DNA of 9,883 nt from Nanobdellota archaeon (GCA_030691925.1 JAUYDG010000011.1:1-9883); one strand, 5' to 3'; positions 1 through 6,120 are shown, numbered from the stretch's first letter. Numbers and translations: made by a program. Notes: generated by a model from the letters alone, not told the origin.

Positions 1-227
1 AAAAAATAGAGGTTGCTTTAAGCGATCAGGAATAACCAACTATTTTAGATTCTAATTCAATATATTTTTGAACATAAAGAAATTGTTAGTTGCTGAAACG
101 TCGGAATTTTCGATTCCGGGCTTTGGAACAGGAAGTTCTGAAAAATATCATATTTTTGGCGCTTCGAAATTCAATTTCAAAAGTTTTAAACACTTTTCCG
201 ACCATTAACTCTTTAGGTGAATACAAA
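1..227. other. Noncoding leader region with three hairpins
   Basis: I see no supported gene here. Three inverted repeats follow one another: CGGAAT/ATTCCG at 102-107 and 113-118 with a 5-nt loop, AAAAATA/TATTTTT at 141-147 and 151-157 with a 3-nt loop, and AAAAGT/ACTTTT at 179-184 and 192-197. The frame is open from 90 into the ATPase, but the upstream peptide looks like chance translation and the good ribosome site lies just before 228. The TTTTAAAC stretch at 184-191 could serve as a TATA box for the ATPase. Whether the hairpins belong to a small RNA, an upstream gene's terminator or nothing is open. Confidence 0.35.
215..220 (+). promoter_or_regulatory. Shine-Dalgarno site deciding the ATPase start
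   Basis: AGGTGA lies 7 bases before the ATG at 228. That is good complementarity to the 16S rRNA 3' end, and it favours the 228 start over in-frame codons further upstream. Confidence 0.6.
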
Positions 228-667
228 ATGAAGTTTGTCAATAGGGAAAATGAATTAAAGCAAATGGAGGAATACTCCTCGCTTTCAAAAAAACAGCTGA
301 TAACAATTGCTGTGTCAGGATTAAGAAGAATCGGCAAAACAACCCTTGCAAAGGAGTTCATCAAAAACAAAAAGGCGATATACTTCTTTGTCTACGAGTC
401 AAAAAACCTCATCAGAACTGCTAAGAGAATTCAATGAGGAGCTGAAAAAATACAATATCATTACAGGGCTAGAAAACATAAACTCTTGGACAGATTTTTT
501 TGGAGTCATCTTCGAAAGGTGCAGGAACTACATCATAATCTTTGATGAATTCCAAAACTTTTACACAGTAGACAAAAGCGTGTTTTTAATAATGCAAAAA
601 AAATTGTGACGAACACAAAACAAACCCTTTGAGTATTATAATTTTAGGATCACTGATAGGGCTGTTC
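228..667 (+). pseudogene. Archaeal P-loop ATPase, frameshifted and truncated
   Basis: From the ATG at 228 the product starts MKFVNRENEL, typical of the archaeal ATPase family (PF01637-like), STAND-type P-loop proteins whose cellular role is mostly unknown. The Walker A motif reads GLRRIGKTTL, Walker B reads IIIFDEF, and a later ILGS motif sits near 644-652. The reading frame breaks twice. After the A-run at 401-406 the protein continues (KTSSELLREFNEEL) only if one A is removed. After the A-run at 596-603 it continues (NCDEHKTNPLS) only if one A is removed again. About 145 family-like residues remain, whereas intact members are usually 350 or more and carry a C-terminal winged helix that is absent here. 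From about 668 the same frame turns into an intein-like segment. It is most likely a dead gene. Homopolymer errors could explain the frameshifts, but not the missing C-terminal half. Confidence 0.75.
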
Positions 668-1099
668 GACAAAATAGTTTCAATAAAAACTCATGAAGAG
701 CGGCACGTCTACGACCTAATGATAGAAAACAGCCATAACTTCATAGCAAACGGCATAATAGCGCACAACACATACATAAGCGACAACGTTTCACTGGCAG
801 ACAACCTAACAGTAGGAGAAAACGCCTTGTACGTCGACTCAAGCGCAGGAAGAGTAGGCATCGGTACGGCGAGCCTTATAGTGAAATTTTATGCAGTAGA
901 TTCTATTAGTGATTATTTGGTTTGGGTGAAAGTGGCCGGAGGCATTAGCGGAACTTCCTACACTGCAGTTTTTGAAGATTATGCTGGAACTGGTACATTT
1001 GTATTCAGTGCGAATGGTGAAGCTTGCCCTTTAAAAGAACAAAAAGGAGGCGTTGCCCGAAAACATAAAAAATATAAACTTAAAAACAACAATCAATAA
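629..1099 (+). CDS. Chimeric ORF: intein/Hint C-terminus plus tail-fibre-like fragment
   Basis: This frame (first possible start TTG 629, itself inside the ATPase remnant) holds three parts. Residues 1-13 are the end of the ATPase. Residues about 14-47 (bases 668-769) match the C-terminal part of inteins/Hint domains: a DKIVSI strand, a block F-like VYDLMIENSHNF, and block G IIAHN followed by Thr, giving the His-Asn pair for Asn cyclisation and a +1 acceptor. The N-terminal Hint blocks with the catalytic Cys/Ser are absent from the window. Residues 48-156 begin with a fibre-like segment containing VGIGTAS, the repeat motif of the next gene, and then continue into unrecognised sequence with a Lys-rich tail ending at 1099. 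In intact proteins of this type Hint domains can precede GIGT repeats. I infer a recombination remnant, perhaps untranslated. A real split-intein C-fragment is possible but unproved. Confidence 0.5.
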   Translation: MSIIILGSLIGLFDKIVSIKTHEERHVYDLMIENSHNFIANGIIAHNTYISDNVSLADNLTVGENALYVDSSAGRVGIGTASLIVKFYAVDSISDYLVWVKVAGGISGTSYTAVFEDYAGTGTFVFSANGEACPLKEQKGGVARKHKKYKLKNNNQ

Positions 1100-1110
1100 A
1101 TATTAGTAAA

Positions 1111-1120
1111 GTATTATACA
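1111..1120 (+). promoter_or_regulatory. Probable TATA box for the fibre gene
   Basis: GTATTATACA lies about 33 bases before the ATG at 1149. It would place transcription initiation just before the GGGGT (1141-1145) that precedes the start. It is a weak match to the archaeal TATA consensus, supported mainly by position. Confidence 0.4.
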
Positions 1121-1148
1121 GTTTGTAAAAGTTAAAAAATGGGGTAAT

Positions 1149-3380
1149 ATGCTAAAAAGAGGTGTTGGAAAAATAAAAAACAAAACTGTCTTGATACTAT
1201 TAACAGGCTTTTTATTGCTATTCGTAACTTACGCAGAAGCATCCACGATAAGGGATTTCAGCGAGATAAGGTACTCTGGCAACTTGCTCATAAACGCCTC
1301 ATCGCTTATCGTAACTAACGCTACTGATAATCCTATAGCAGTCGGCATCGGCACTTCTTCGCCTGGAGCTAAATTAGAGGTGATTAACGACTCTGCTTAC
1401 GAAGGGCTATTGCTTAACATAACCAACGGCGCCACAGACTTCGTATACAACGCCACGACAGGCAACGTCGGCATCGGGACGACGGTACCGACTCAGAAAC
1501 TTCAAATTGTAGATAGTGGAGCTATAATGGTTGGAAACGAGGGCTTTTTATCGGGAACTCAATATAACAACTGGAGAACAGTTTTGGGACAGAATCTTGT
1601 AATGCAAGGAACTTCAGCAAGTCCTGATAACTTCATAACACCACTTACTACTTCAGCTGGATATGGTTATCGCGGTATTTTGATGGGTTATGACACGGGT
1701 ATCCATTTCTTAGGAAATTCTAGCGCTACGACAGCAGGAGCTACGACTACTCCAACATACCTTATGACAATATTGGACAGCGGCAACGTCGGCATCGGGA
1801 CGGCGAGTCCGGGGGCGAAATTGGAAGTTAATTATGGCGAAAACGGAAGCCTCTGTCTGGGCGATGTAGGTCATGGAGTTAATTGGCCAGGTCTTGCCAA
1901 TTGTGCTCAATTAAGCGTGACTGGTTACGCGTTGATACAAGATGCCACTGGTAATTATACATTCATCAATAAGAACAGTGACCCTGGTTATATCAGTTTC
2001 CGCGTGGCTAATGTTGACAAGATGGTAATTAATCAAGACGGCAACGTCGGCATCGGGACGACGGCGCCCGGGGCGAAATTAGCTATACAGGGAACTGGTA
2101 CTTATGGCTCTACAAACTGGGGTACGGCATCAGATATGGCAATCAGGTCGTCTGAAATGACAGATAGCGCTTATCACTCAATTTTGCAACTGGTTTCAAT
2201 AAGACAGTCTTTAACTACTGGTAATGCCGCAAATGGTTATTTAGGATTCAGCACTATTGATGACTCTAATGGGCAAGGCATGTTGGATGCCGGAAGAATT
2301 GCCATTGTGAATGAGGGGGGAGGTAATAGAAATTCTCCGACTGCTTTATCATTTTGGACAAATCCCGGCGGCGCTGATGATACTGTGGCGGCTACGGAAA
2401 AAGTAAGAATTACAAGCGGCGGCAACGTCGGCATCGGGATGACTCCGACTGTTCAATTTGAATTATCTGGTAGTGTTGGTCAGAAAGCGACAGGAACTGC
2501 TTGGTCTAACCCCTCAGACATTAAGATTAAAGATGTTTTACGTCCATTTTCAGATGGGCTGAAAGTATTAGAGGGTATCCATCCTATTTATTATAAATTG
2601 AATGGAAAGGGCGGAGTAACACCAGATGGTGAGGAACACATCGGAATTGTCGCCCAGGATATTCAGAAGGTTGCACCATATACTGTTTCTTCCTATAAAG
2701 CAAAATTAAATAAAGAGGATAAAGAGGACACAGACCTTTTAAGATTTGACGCTTCCGCTTTAACTTTTGTTACAATAAATGCGGTTAAAGAACAGCAAAC
2801 ACAGATTGAAGATTTGAAATCTGAGAACGAGGCGCTTAAGAGTCTGGTCTGCCTTGACCACCCTGAGGCAAAGGTGTGCAAGAAGGGTGTAGCGTCTGAG
2901 CAGCCTGTGCAGCCTGTGAATGAAACAGAAATGCCTTCGGAGCAAGTAGTTCCTGTTGAGGCGCCTGTGATTCCTGTTAATATCGCAATCCCGTATTGCG
3001 ATTTGCAAACCGGCGTTTGCAATAGCGCTCCTGTTATTGACAGTTTCAGCCCTGAGGGTGATGTTAGCATGAGTGTTGGCGGCTCCCAGGAGTTTAGTGT
3101 TGTCAAGTCTGATGCTGACAATGATACCCTGTCAACTCAATGGTATGTGGATAACCTAGCAGTGGCAGACCAGGTTTCTGACTCTTACACCTTTGCCAGC
3201 AGTGAGCTTGGAGTGTTCGAAGTGAAAGTGTTAGTGACTGATGGCAAGGATTATTCGACTCATAAGTGGGTTGTGACAGTTGAAGAAGGGCAGAGCTTTG
3301 GCATCACCGGCGCTGCTGTGAGCAAGGTTAATCTTGGCAGGAACGCCTTGCTGAGCTGGATAAAATCGCTCTTCTATTGA
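1149..3380 (+). CDS. Secreted fibre-like protein with GIGT repeats, S74 self-cleaving domain and PKD-like domain
   Basis: This 743-aa protein starts with a signal peptide: Lys-rich n-region, hydrophobic core at about 13-28, likely cleavage after AEA (29-31). GIGT repeats of tail-fibre type occur at about 65-78, 106-120, 212-227, 298-313 and 425-440, separated by different 70-110 residue segments probably forming beta-rich or exposed modules. Residues 454-565 match the peptidase S74 intramolecular chaperone: Ser456-Asp457 at the cleavage site, Lys461 at +5 completing the Ser-Lys dyad known from this family, an IGIVAQDIQ motif at 498-506, and a C-terminal helix (545-565) predicted to be coiled coil. 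In phage fibres this domain trimerises the fibre and then cuts itself off. A Pro/Val-rich linker with two Cys (617, 624) leads to a PKD/Ig-like domain (628-711), a GITGAAV motif (718-724) and a short amphipathic end. It is likely a cell-surface adhesin or appendage, possibly phage-derived. No TM anchor is clear at the C-terminus. Confidence 0.85.
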   Translation: MLKRGVGKIKNKTVLILLTGFLLLFVTYAEASTIRDFSEIRYSGNLLINASSLIVTNATDNPIAVGIGTSSPGAKLEVINDSAYEGLLLNITNGATDFVYNATTGNVGIGTTVPTQKLQIVDSGAIMVGNEGFLSGTQYNNWRTVLGQNLVMQGTSASPDNFITPLTTSAGYGYRGILMGYDTGIHFLGNSSATTAGATTTPTYLMTILDSGNVGIGTASPGAKLEVNYGENGSLCLGDVGHGVNWPGLANCAQLSVTGYALIQDATGNYTFINKNSDPGYISFRVANVDKMVINQDGNVGIGTTAPGAKLAIQGTGTYGSTNWGTASDMAIRSSEMTDSAYHSILQLVSIRQSLTTGNAANGYLGFSTIDDSNGQGMLDAGRIAIVNEGGGNRNSPTALSFWTNPGGADDTVAATEKVRITSGGNVGIGMTPTVQFELSGSVGQKATGTAWSNPSDIKIKDVLRPFSDGLKVLEGIHPIYYKLNGKGGVTPDGEEHIGIVAQDIQKVAPYTVSSYKAKLNKEDKEDTDLLRFDASALTFVTINAVKEQQTQIEDLKSENEALKSLVCLDHPEAKVCKKGVASEQPVQPVNETEMPSEQVVPVEAPVIPVNIAIPYCDLQTGVCNSAPVIDSFSPEGDVSMSVGGSQEFSVVKSDADNDTLSTQWYVDNLAVADQVSDSYTFASSELGVFEVKVLVTDGKDYSTHKWVVTVEEGQSFGITGAAVSKVNLGRNALLSWIKSLFY
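1461..2445 (+). repeat. Near-identical GC-rich DNA repeats encoding GNVGIG
   Basis: The 19-bp core GGCAACGTCGGCATCGGGA occurs identically at 1461-1479, 1782-1800, 2040-2058 and 2421-2439. The similarity extends downstream in some copies (for example GGGGCGAAATT near 1811-1822 and 2070-2080). Degenerate relatives lie at 1341-1353 and, outside this gene, at 854-873. The cores are much more GC-rich than the segments between them, which differ in length and sequence. Start-to-start distances are 321, 258 and 381 bases, all multiples of three. Confidence 0.85.
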
Positions 3381-3557
3381 TAGAGCACACCAACACTCGT
3401 AAACTGCCTCTACAGCCCTTATAAAGCTAGAAAACAGCAACCTCGTTTACGAAACCCGTTTGGCAGTTCGTAAAGAAATTAGCAAACAATTCGTAAGGAA
3501 ATTCCTTTGGAAAAACAAGCCATGTCAGCATTCAAAACTTGTAGGGTAACCATGCTC

Positions 3558-3564
3558 TTTTTTT
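3558..3564 (+). terminator. T-tract terminator candidate after the fibre gene
   Basis: Seven consecutive T bases lie in an AT-rich stretch about 178 bases after the fibre stop codon. Archaeal RNA polymerase often terminates at T-rich tracts without a strong hairpin. The distance from the gene makes this tentative. Confidence 0.3.
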
Positions 3565-3596
3565 GATTAACCTTATTCTTACTTGGTAATAAAAAA

Positions 3597-3624
3597 AGCA
3601 TGTTTTTCGTAAAAATTTCATGCT
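3597..3624. repeat. Hairpin AGCATG-CATGCT
   Basis: AGCATG (3597-3602) pairs with CATGCT (3619-3624). Inside it TTTTT (3603-3607) pairs with AAAAA (3611-3615) around a CGT loop, leaving TTT unpaired. That gives 11 bp with a 3-nt bulge. The loop carries one of the CGTAA motifs found across this intergenic region. Confidence 0.45.
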
Positions 3625-3700
3625 TGGTAAGAAAATGTTTATAGAAACTACTTTATAGGTTCTTATCTAAGAGTTTATTATCTATTGGAGTAACGAAAGT

Positions 3701-3710
3701 TATTTAAATA
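3701..3710 (+). promoter_or_regulatory. TATA box of the NTase-HEPN operon
   Basis: TATTTAAATA, a perfect 10-bp AT palindrome and a good archaeal TATA box, lies 30 bases before the first start codon. It predicts transcription starting near 3728-3736, so the transcript would be leaderless or nearly so. Confidence 0.6.
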
Positions 3711-3712
3711 AG

Positions 3713-3727
3713 TAATGATAATCATTA
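3713..3727. promoter_or_regulatory. Palindromic operator candidate
   Basis: TAATGAT and ATCATTA form a perfect 7+1+7 inverted repeat, 2 bases after the TATA box and 12 bases before the start codon. A regulator bound here would block transcription initiation. The downstream gene begins with a winged-helix-like region, so autoregulation is a natural guess, but no binding is shown. Confidence 0.5.
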
Positions 3728-3739
3728 AGCAGGTAATAA

Positions 3740-4366
3740 ATGATGGGAATGATTTCACAAAAAAAATTTAAGATTTTGGAGGTATGGGGAAAAAGGATGT
3801 TTGATGAGTTGAGCATATCTGAGATAATGCGCCTGGCTGGAAAAAAGACAAAACCATGGGTTTTTAATGCGTTAAAACTGCTTGTAAAACACAATTTGCT
3901 TATCTCAAAAAGGAAGGGCAATATAAACCTTTATAGCTTGAATTTGCACAACCCTCTGCTTTTCCAAATCTTTCAGTACTTAAAGATTCAGGACTTGTTA
4001 AGATTTTCTCAATTGGGCCTTATAGAAGACATTATCAGCAGAATCCCTGTAAAGAATTATTGTTTATTGGTTTTCGGAAGCTACGCTGAAAAGAAACAGA
4101 AAGAAAGCTCAGACATCGACATATGTTTTTTAATCAGTTCAGCAGATGAAGAGAAAATGATTAAGCCTTATGTTAACGAAATAAAGCTATGCCACAGCAC
4201 CGAGATAGATGATCATTATATCACTTTTGAGGATTTCATAGCAATGCTTTTAAGGAAGGAGGAAAACCTTGCTAAGCAGATATTCAGAAAGTGCATAATA
4301 TTTTTTAACTCTGACACTTATTACCAGGCAATATTAGGGGCGTACAAAAATGGCTTCAGACAATAA
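3740..4366 (+). CDS. Winged-helix and minimal nucleotidyltransferase (MNT) fusion
   Basis: The protein has 208 aa. Residues about 8-65 look like a winged helix (SISEIMRLAG, WVFNALKLLVKHNLL, then a KRKGNINLYSL wing). Residues about 100-195 match the polymerase-beta-like minimal nucleotidyltransferase: GSYA at 113-116, SDIDI at 124-128 giving the two metal-binding Asp (125, 127), and a probable third acidic position in TEIDD (154-158). Such enzymes transfer nucleotides to protein or RNA partners, and in MNT-HEPN toxin-antitoxin pairs the MNT protein commonly neutralises the HEPN toxin by adding AMP. The Gly usually found after GSxA-R is replaced (EKK), so activity is not certain. The AGGT at 3731-3734 suits the ATG at 3740; ATG codons at 3743 and 3749 are alternatives. 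It overlaps the HEPN gene by 17 bases, so the two are co-transcribed. Confidence 0.8.
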   Translation: MMGMISQKKFKILEVWGKRMFDELSISEIMRLAGKKTKPWVFNALKLLVKHNLLISKRKGNINLYSLNLHNPLLFQIFQYLKIQDLLRFSQLGLIEDIISRIPVKNYCLLVFGSYAEKKQKESSDIDICFLISSADEEKMIKPYVNEIKLCHSTEIDDHYITFEDFIAMLLRKEENLAKQIFRKCIIFFNSDTYYQAILGAYKNGFRQ

Positions 4367-4847
4367 GGAAATACTTTACCTTGAGCGGGCAAAGAACGAG
4401 CTGGATTTGGCTAAAGCAATTTTTAAGCTGTCCACAGAAAACAAGCTTAAGCTTGAATTTGAGCTGAAGCTGGACGCTACATTCTTCAGTAATGTTATCA
4501 GCAACGCTTACTATTGCATCTTTTACTCTGCAAAGGCATTGCTTTATACTAAAGGGATTATTACAAATCCTCCAGAAGAGCATAACAAGACTCTTAAAGA
4601 ATTTGAAAAACTGGTGAATAGCGGAGAAATCGATGTTGAACTATTAAGGATTTACAAATCAATCGTAGTAAAGGCTGATGAATTGATAGGGATTTTCAAG
4701 AGAGAGAAGTCTAAAAGAGGGAAGTTCACTTACAAGAAGCTTCCGCAGGCAAATCTGGAACCAGCAAGAGAAAGTGTGTCAAATGCTGAGAAGTTTTTTA
4801 AGAACATAAATTTGATAATACAGAAAGATAGAAAAGTGGGCTGTTAA
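4350..4847 (+). CDS. HEPN-domain protein, partner of the nucleotidyltransferase
   Basis: The 165-aa, mostly helical protein matches the HEPN family (PF05168-like): an N-terminal helix LERAKNELDLAKAIF, the core helix SNAYYCIFYSAKALLYTKGI (51-70), EEHNKTLKEF (76-85), and a C-terminal RGKFTY (123-128) followed by a helix with ARESVSNAEKFF. Many HEPN toxins are RNases with an R-x4-6-H motif in this late position. Here the position holds RGKFTY without His, so classical RNase activity is doubtful and a binding or structural role is possible. The start lies inside the upstream gene (17-base overlap), with AGGGG at 4336-4340 as a ribosome site. The order NTase then HEPN is typical of paired two-gene modules. 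The protein ends in a short Lys-rich tail with Cys. Confidence 0.75.
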   Translation: MASDNKEILYLERAKNELDLAKAIFKLSTENKLKLEFELKLDATFFSNVISNAYYCIFYSAKALLYTKGIITNPPEEHNKTLKEFEKLVNSGEIDVELLRIYKSIVVKADELIGIFKREKSKRGKFTYKKLPQANLEPARESVSNAEKFFKNINLIIQKDRKVGC

Positions 4848-4854
4848 AAGCAAC

Positions 4855-4909
4855 GCCGGAATATTTACTAGAGTTCATAGTCTCAGATAAGGTATCTGGG
4901 GGACTCGGC
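4855..4909. repeat. Hairpin after the HEPN gene
   Basis: AGTC (4879-4882) pairs with GACT (4902-4905). Inside, CAGATA (4884-4889) pairs with TATCTG (4893-4898) around an AGG loop, with one U-G pair and a two-base bulge. GCCG (4855-4858) can pair with CGGC (4906-4909) directly outside. No T-run follows, so it is not a standard terminator. The palindrome GCATTAATGC follows at 4908-4917. It may be a transcript 3' end or a structured RNA; it does not fold as a tRNA. Confidence 0.4.
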
Positions 4910-5037
4910 ATTAATGCTGTACGCACTCATAAACGACCACCACCGCCTTTCTAAAGCCTATTCTAGCATCTCATTCCCAAAACCTGCCCGGTATACCCTA
5001 TATTATCCGGAAATCCTTCACTTTTTCTCAGGAAACA

Positions 5038-5047
5038 CTTATAAAAA
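5038..5047 (+). promoter_or_regulatory. TATA box of the nuclease gene, leaderless
   Basis: CTTATAAAAA lies 21-30 bases before the ATG at 5068, the distance expected when transcription begins at the start codon itself. No Shine-Dalgarno site is seen, which fits a leaderless mRNA. Confidence 0.6.
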
Positions 5048-5067
5048 GAAAACAAAAACCTGTTTTT

Positions 5068-6120
5068 ATGCAAGAGGAAACAGTATGCCCCCACTGCAGT
5101 TCAAAGCAGGTAATAGAGTACGGCAAAAGAACGCTAAAGAGAGAAGAAATCCAGCTGTACAAGTGCCAAGGCTGCGGCAGGTACTTCTCAAGCAAGAAAT
5201 TCAAGTACAAGAGCTACTCGGCAAAAACCATTCTCGAAGCGATAACCTGCTACAACATGGGCAACACATTAGAGCAGGTTGCAAAAGAGGAGGGGAAGAG
5301 GTATCACCAAAGCATACCATTAACAACATTGCATTCCTGGATAAATGTTTACAAAGAAGTATGCACGTATCACAGGCTTAGGGAGAAGGCTAAACAGCTC
5401 TACTCTCCAGAGTTCCTGATATTTTCGAAGAAGTTTTATCATGAGCAGGTTTACAACTTCCAGGTGCACAAGGCAAAACTGGGACTATTGTTCGAAGATA
5501 CGGAGTTCTCAGAACATAAAAAATTCCTGCCGGTCAAAGAATACTTAGAAAAAGTTCCAACAGAAGATTTCCCGCATCACATTTTTGGACCAAAAGAAAG
5601 CTGTCCAGAAGATCAGAAAACTGAGAATAGGGCTTCGCAGCTAAAAATGAACCTGTTACCAACAATAAAGCTTTCAAAGAATAACATGGCAAACAAACTA
5701 GCAGGATTAGCACTATGTCTAGCGAAGAATAACAAGGAAAGGCATGAAAAAGTGCAAGAATTCATGCTGGTAAATGATTCTGTAACAGTGGCTGTAGAAG
5801 TTCCTGTCTATCTTACGCATGATGATATAGAATATTTTAAAGCAAGAAACTTCACTTTGAATTTTGAGGACTGCGAGACTCCGATAACAGGACATATTGA
5901 TGTGCTGCAGGTAAGAAACAACTCTATCCACATATTGGACTACAAGCCTGAAGCAGAAAAAGAGAAAAAAGCGGTAAAGCAGCTGACCATTTACGCCTTA
6001 GCTTTGGCATCCAGGACAAAGCTCCCTTTAAGCTGTTTCAAGTGCGCATGGTTCGACGAGAAAAACTATTACGAGTTCTTCCCGCTGCACTGCGTTTACG
6101 AGAAGAAAGGATTATCGTAG
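5068..6120 (+). CDS. Zinc ribbon-HTH-PD-(D/E)XK nuclease fusion
   Basis: The 350-aa protein begins with a zinc ribbon (C7-x2-C10 and C33-x2-C36), followed by a helix-turn-helix at about 53-95 (ILEAITCYNMGNTLEQVAKE, then TTLHSWINVY), the arrangement found at the N-terminus of IS1/InsA-like transposases. No DDE transposase domain follows. Instead residues about 205-340 match RecB/Cas4-like PD-(D/E)XK nucleases: E244 in VAVEVPVY, GHIDVL with D278, HILDYKP with D291 and K293, and QLTIYALAL with Q305 and Y309. Residues 96-200 are unrecognised. C323-x2-C326 and C342 lie near the end, but their spacing does not match the Fe-S cluster of Cas4/AddB. The likely role is a DNA-targeted nuclease in DNA repair, defence or mobile-element processing. 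No cas genes or transposon ends are near. A TATA box suggests its own promoter. Confidence 0.8.
   Translation: MQEETVCPHCSSKQVIEYGKRTLKREEIQLYKCQGCGRYFSSKKFKYKSYSAKTILEAITCYNMGNTLEQVAKEEGKRYHQSIPLTTLHSWINVYKEVCTYHRLREKAKQLYSPEFLIFSKKFYHEQVYNFQVHKAKLGLLFEDTEFSEHKKFLPVKEYLEKVPTEDFPHHIFGPKESCPEDQKTENRASQLKMNLLPTIKLSKNNMANKLAGLALCLAKNNKERHEKVQEFMLVNDSVTVAVEVPVYLTHDDIEYFKARNFTLNFEDCETPITGHIDVLQVRNNSIHILDYKPEAEKEKKAVKQLTIYALALASRTKLPLSCFKCAWFDEKNYYEFFPLHCVYEKKGLS

Larger units (their letters stand above)
3381..3739. other. Intergenic region with TTCGTAA repeats and inverted repeats
   Basis: No gene is supported. The motif TTCGTAAxGAAATT occurs at 3467-3480 and 3490-3503 (one mismatch, 23-bp period), with a related TTCGTAAAAATT at 3606-3617. 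An 8-bp inverted repeat, TCGTAAAC at 3397-3404 and GTTTACGA at 3445-3452, overlaps a second one, AACTGCC at 3402-3408 and GGCAGTT at 3462-3468, so the two pairings compete. CATGCT at 3551-3556 and 3619-3624 can each pair with AGCATG at 3597-3602. The content fits a regulatory region, a small RNA or a recombination scar; none can be chosen from sequence alone. Confidence 0.5.

Noticed and set aside
101..118. Possible tRNA T-arm
   Set aside because: The hairpin resembles a T-arm, but no acceptor, D or anticodon arms with proper spacing can be found around it.
90..227. N-terminal extension of the ATPase reading frame
   Set aside because: The upstream residues do not look like the family, and a well-placed AGGTGA selects the ATG at 228.
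1461..2445. CRISPR-like array
   Set aside because: The repeats are spaced by 239-362 bases of coding sequence in a single open frame, so they are protein repeats.
2693..3121. 142-aa minus-strand ORF inside the fibre gene
   Set aside because: It lies opposite the S74 and linker region, which has strong protein-level support, and has no promoter or ribosome site.
4914..5381. 155-aa + strand ORF overlapping the nuclease start
   Set aside because: It runs in another frame across the nuclease promoter and zinc ribbon, and its sequence shows no family features.
5068..6120. Insertion sequence with an intact transposase
   Set aside because: Only the zinc ribbon and HTH are transposase-like. No DDE domain, terminal inverted repeats or target-site duplication is visible.
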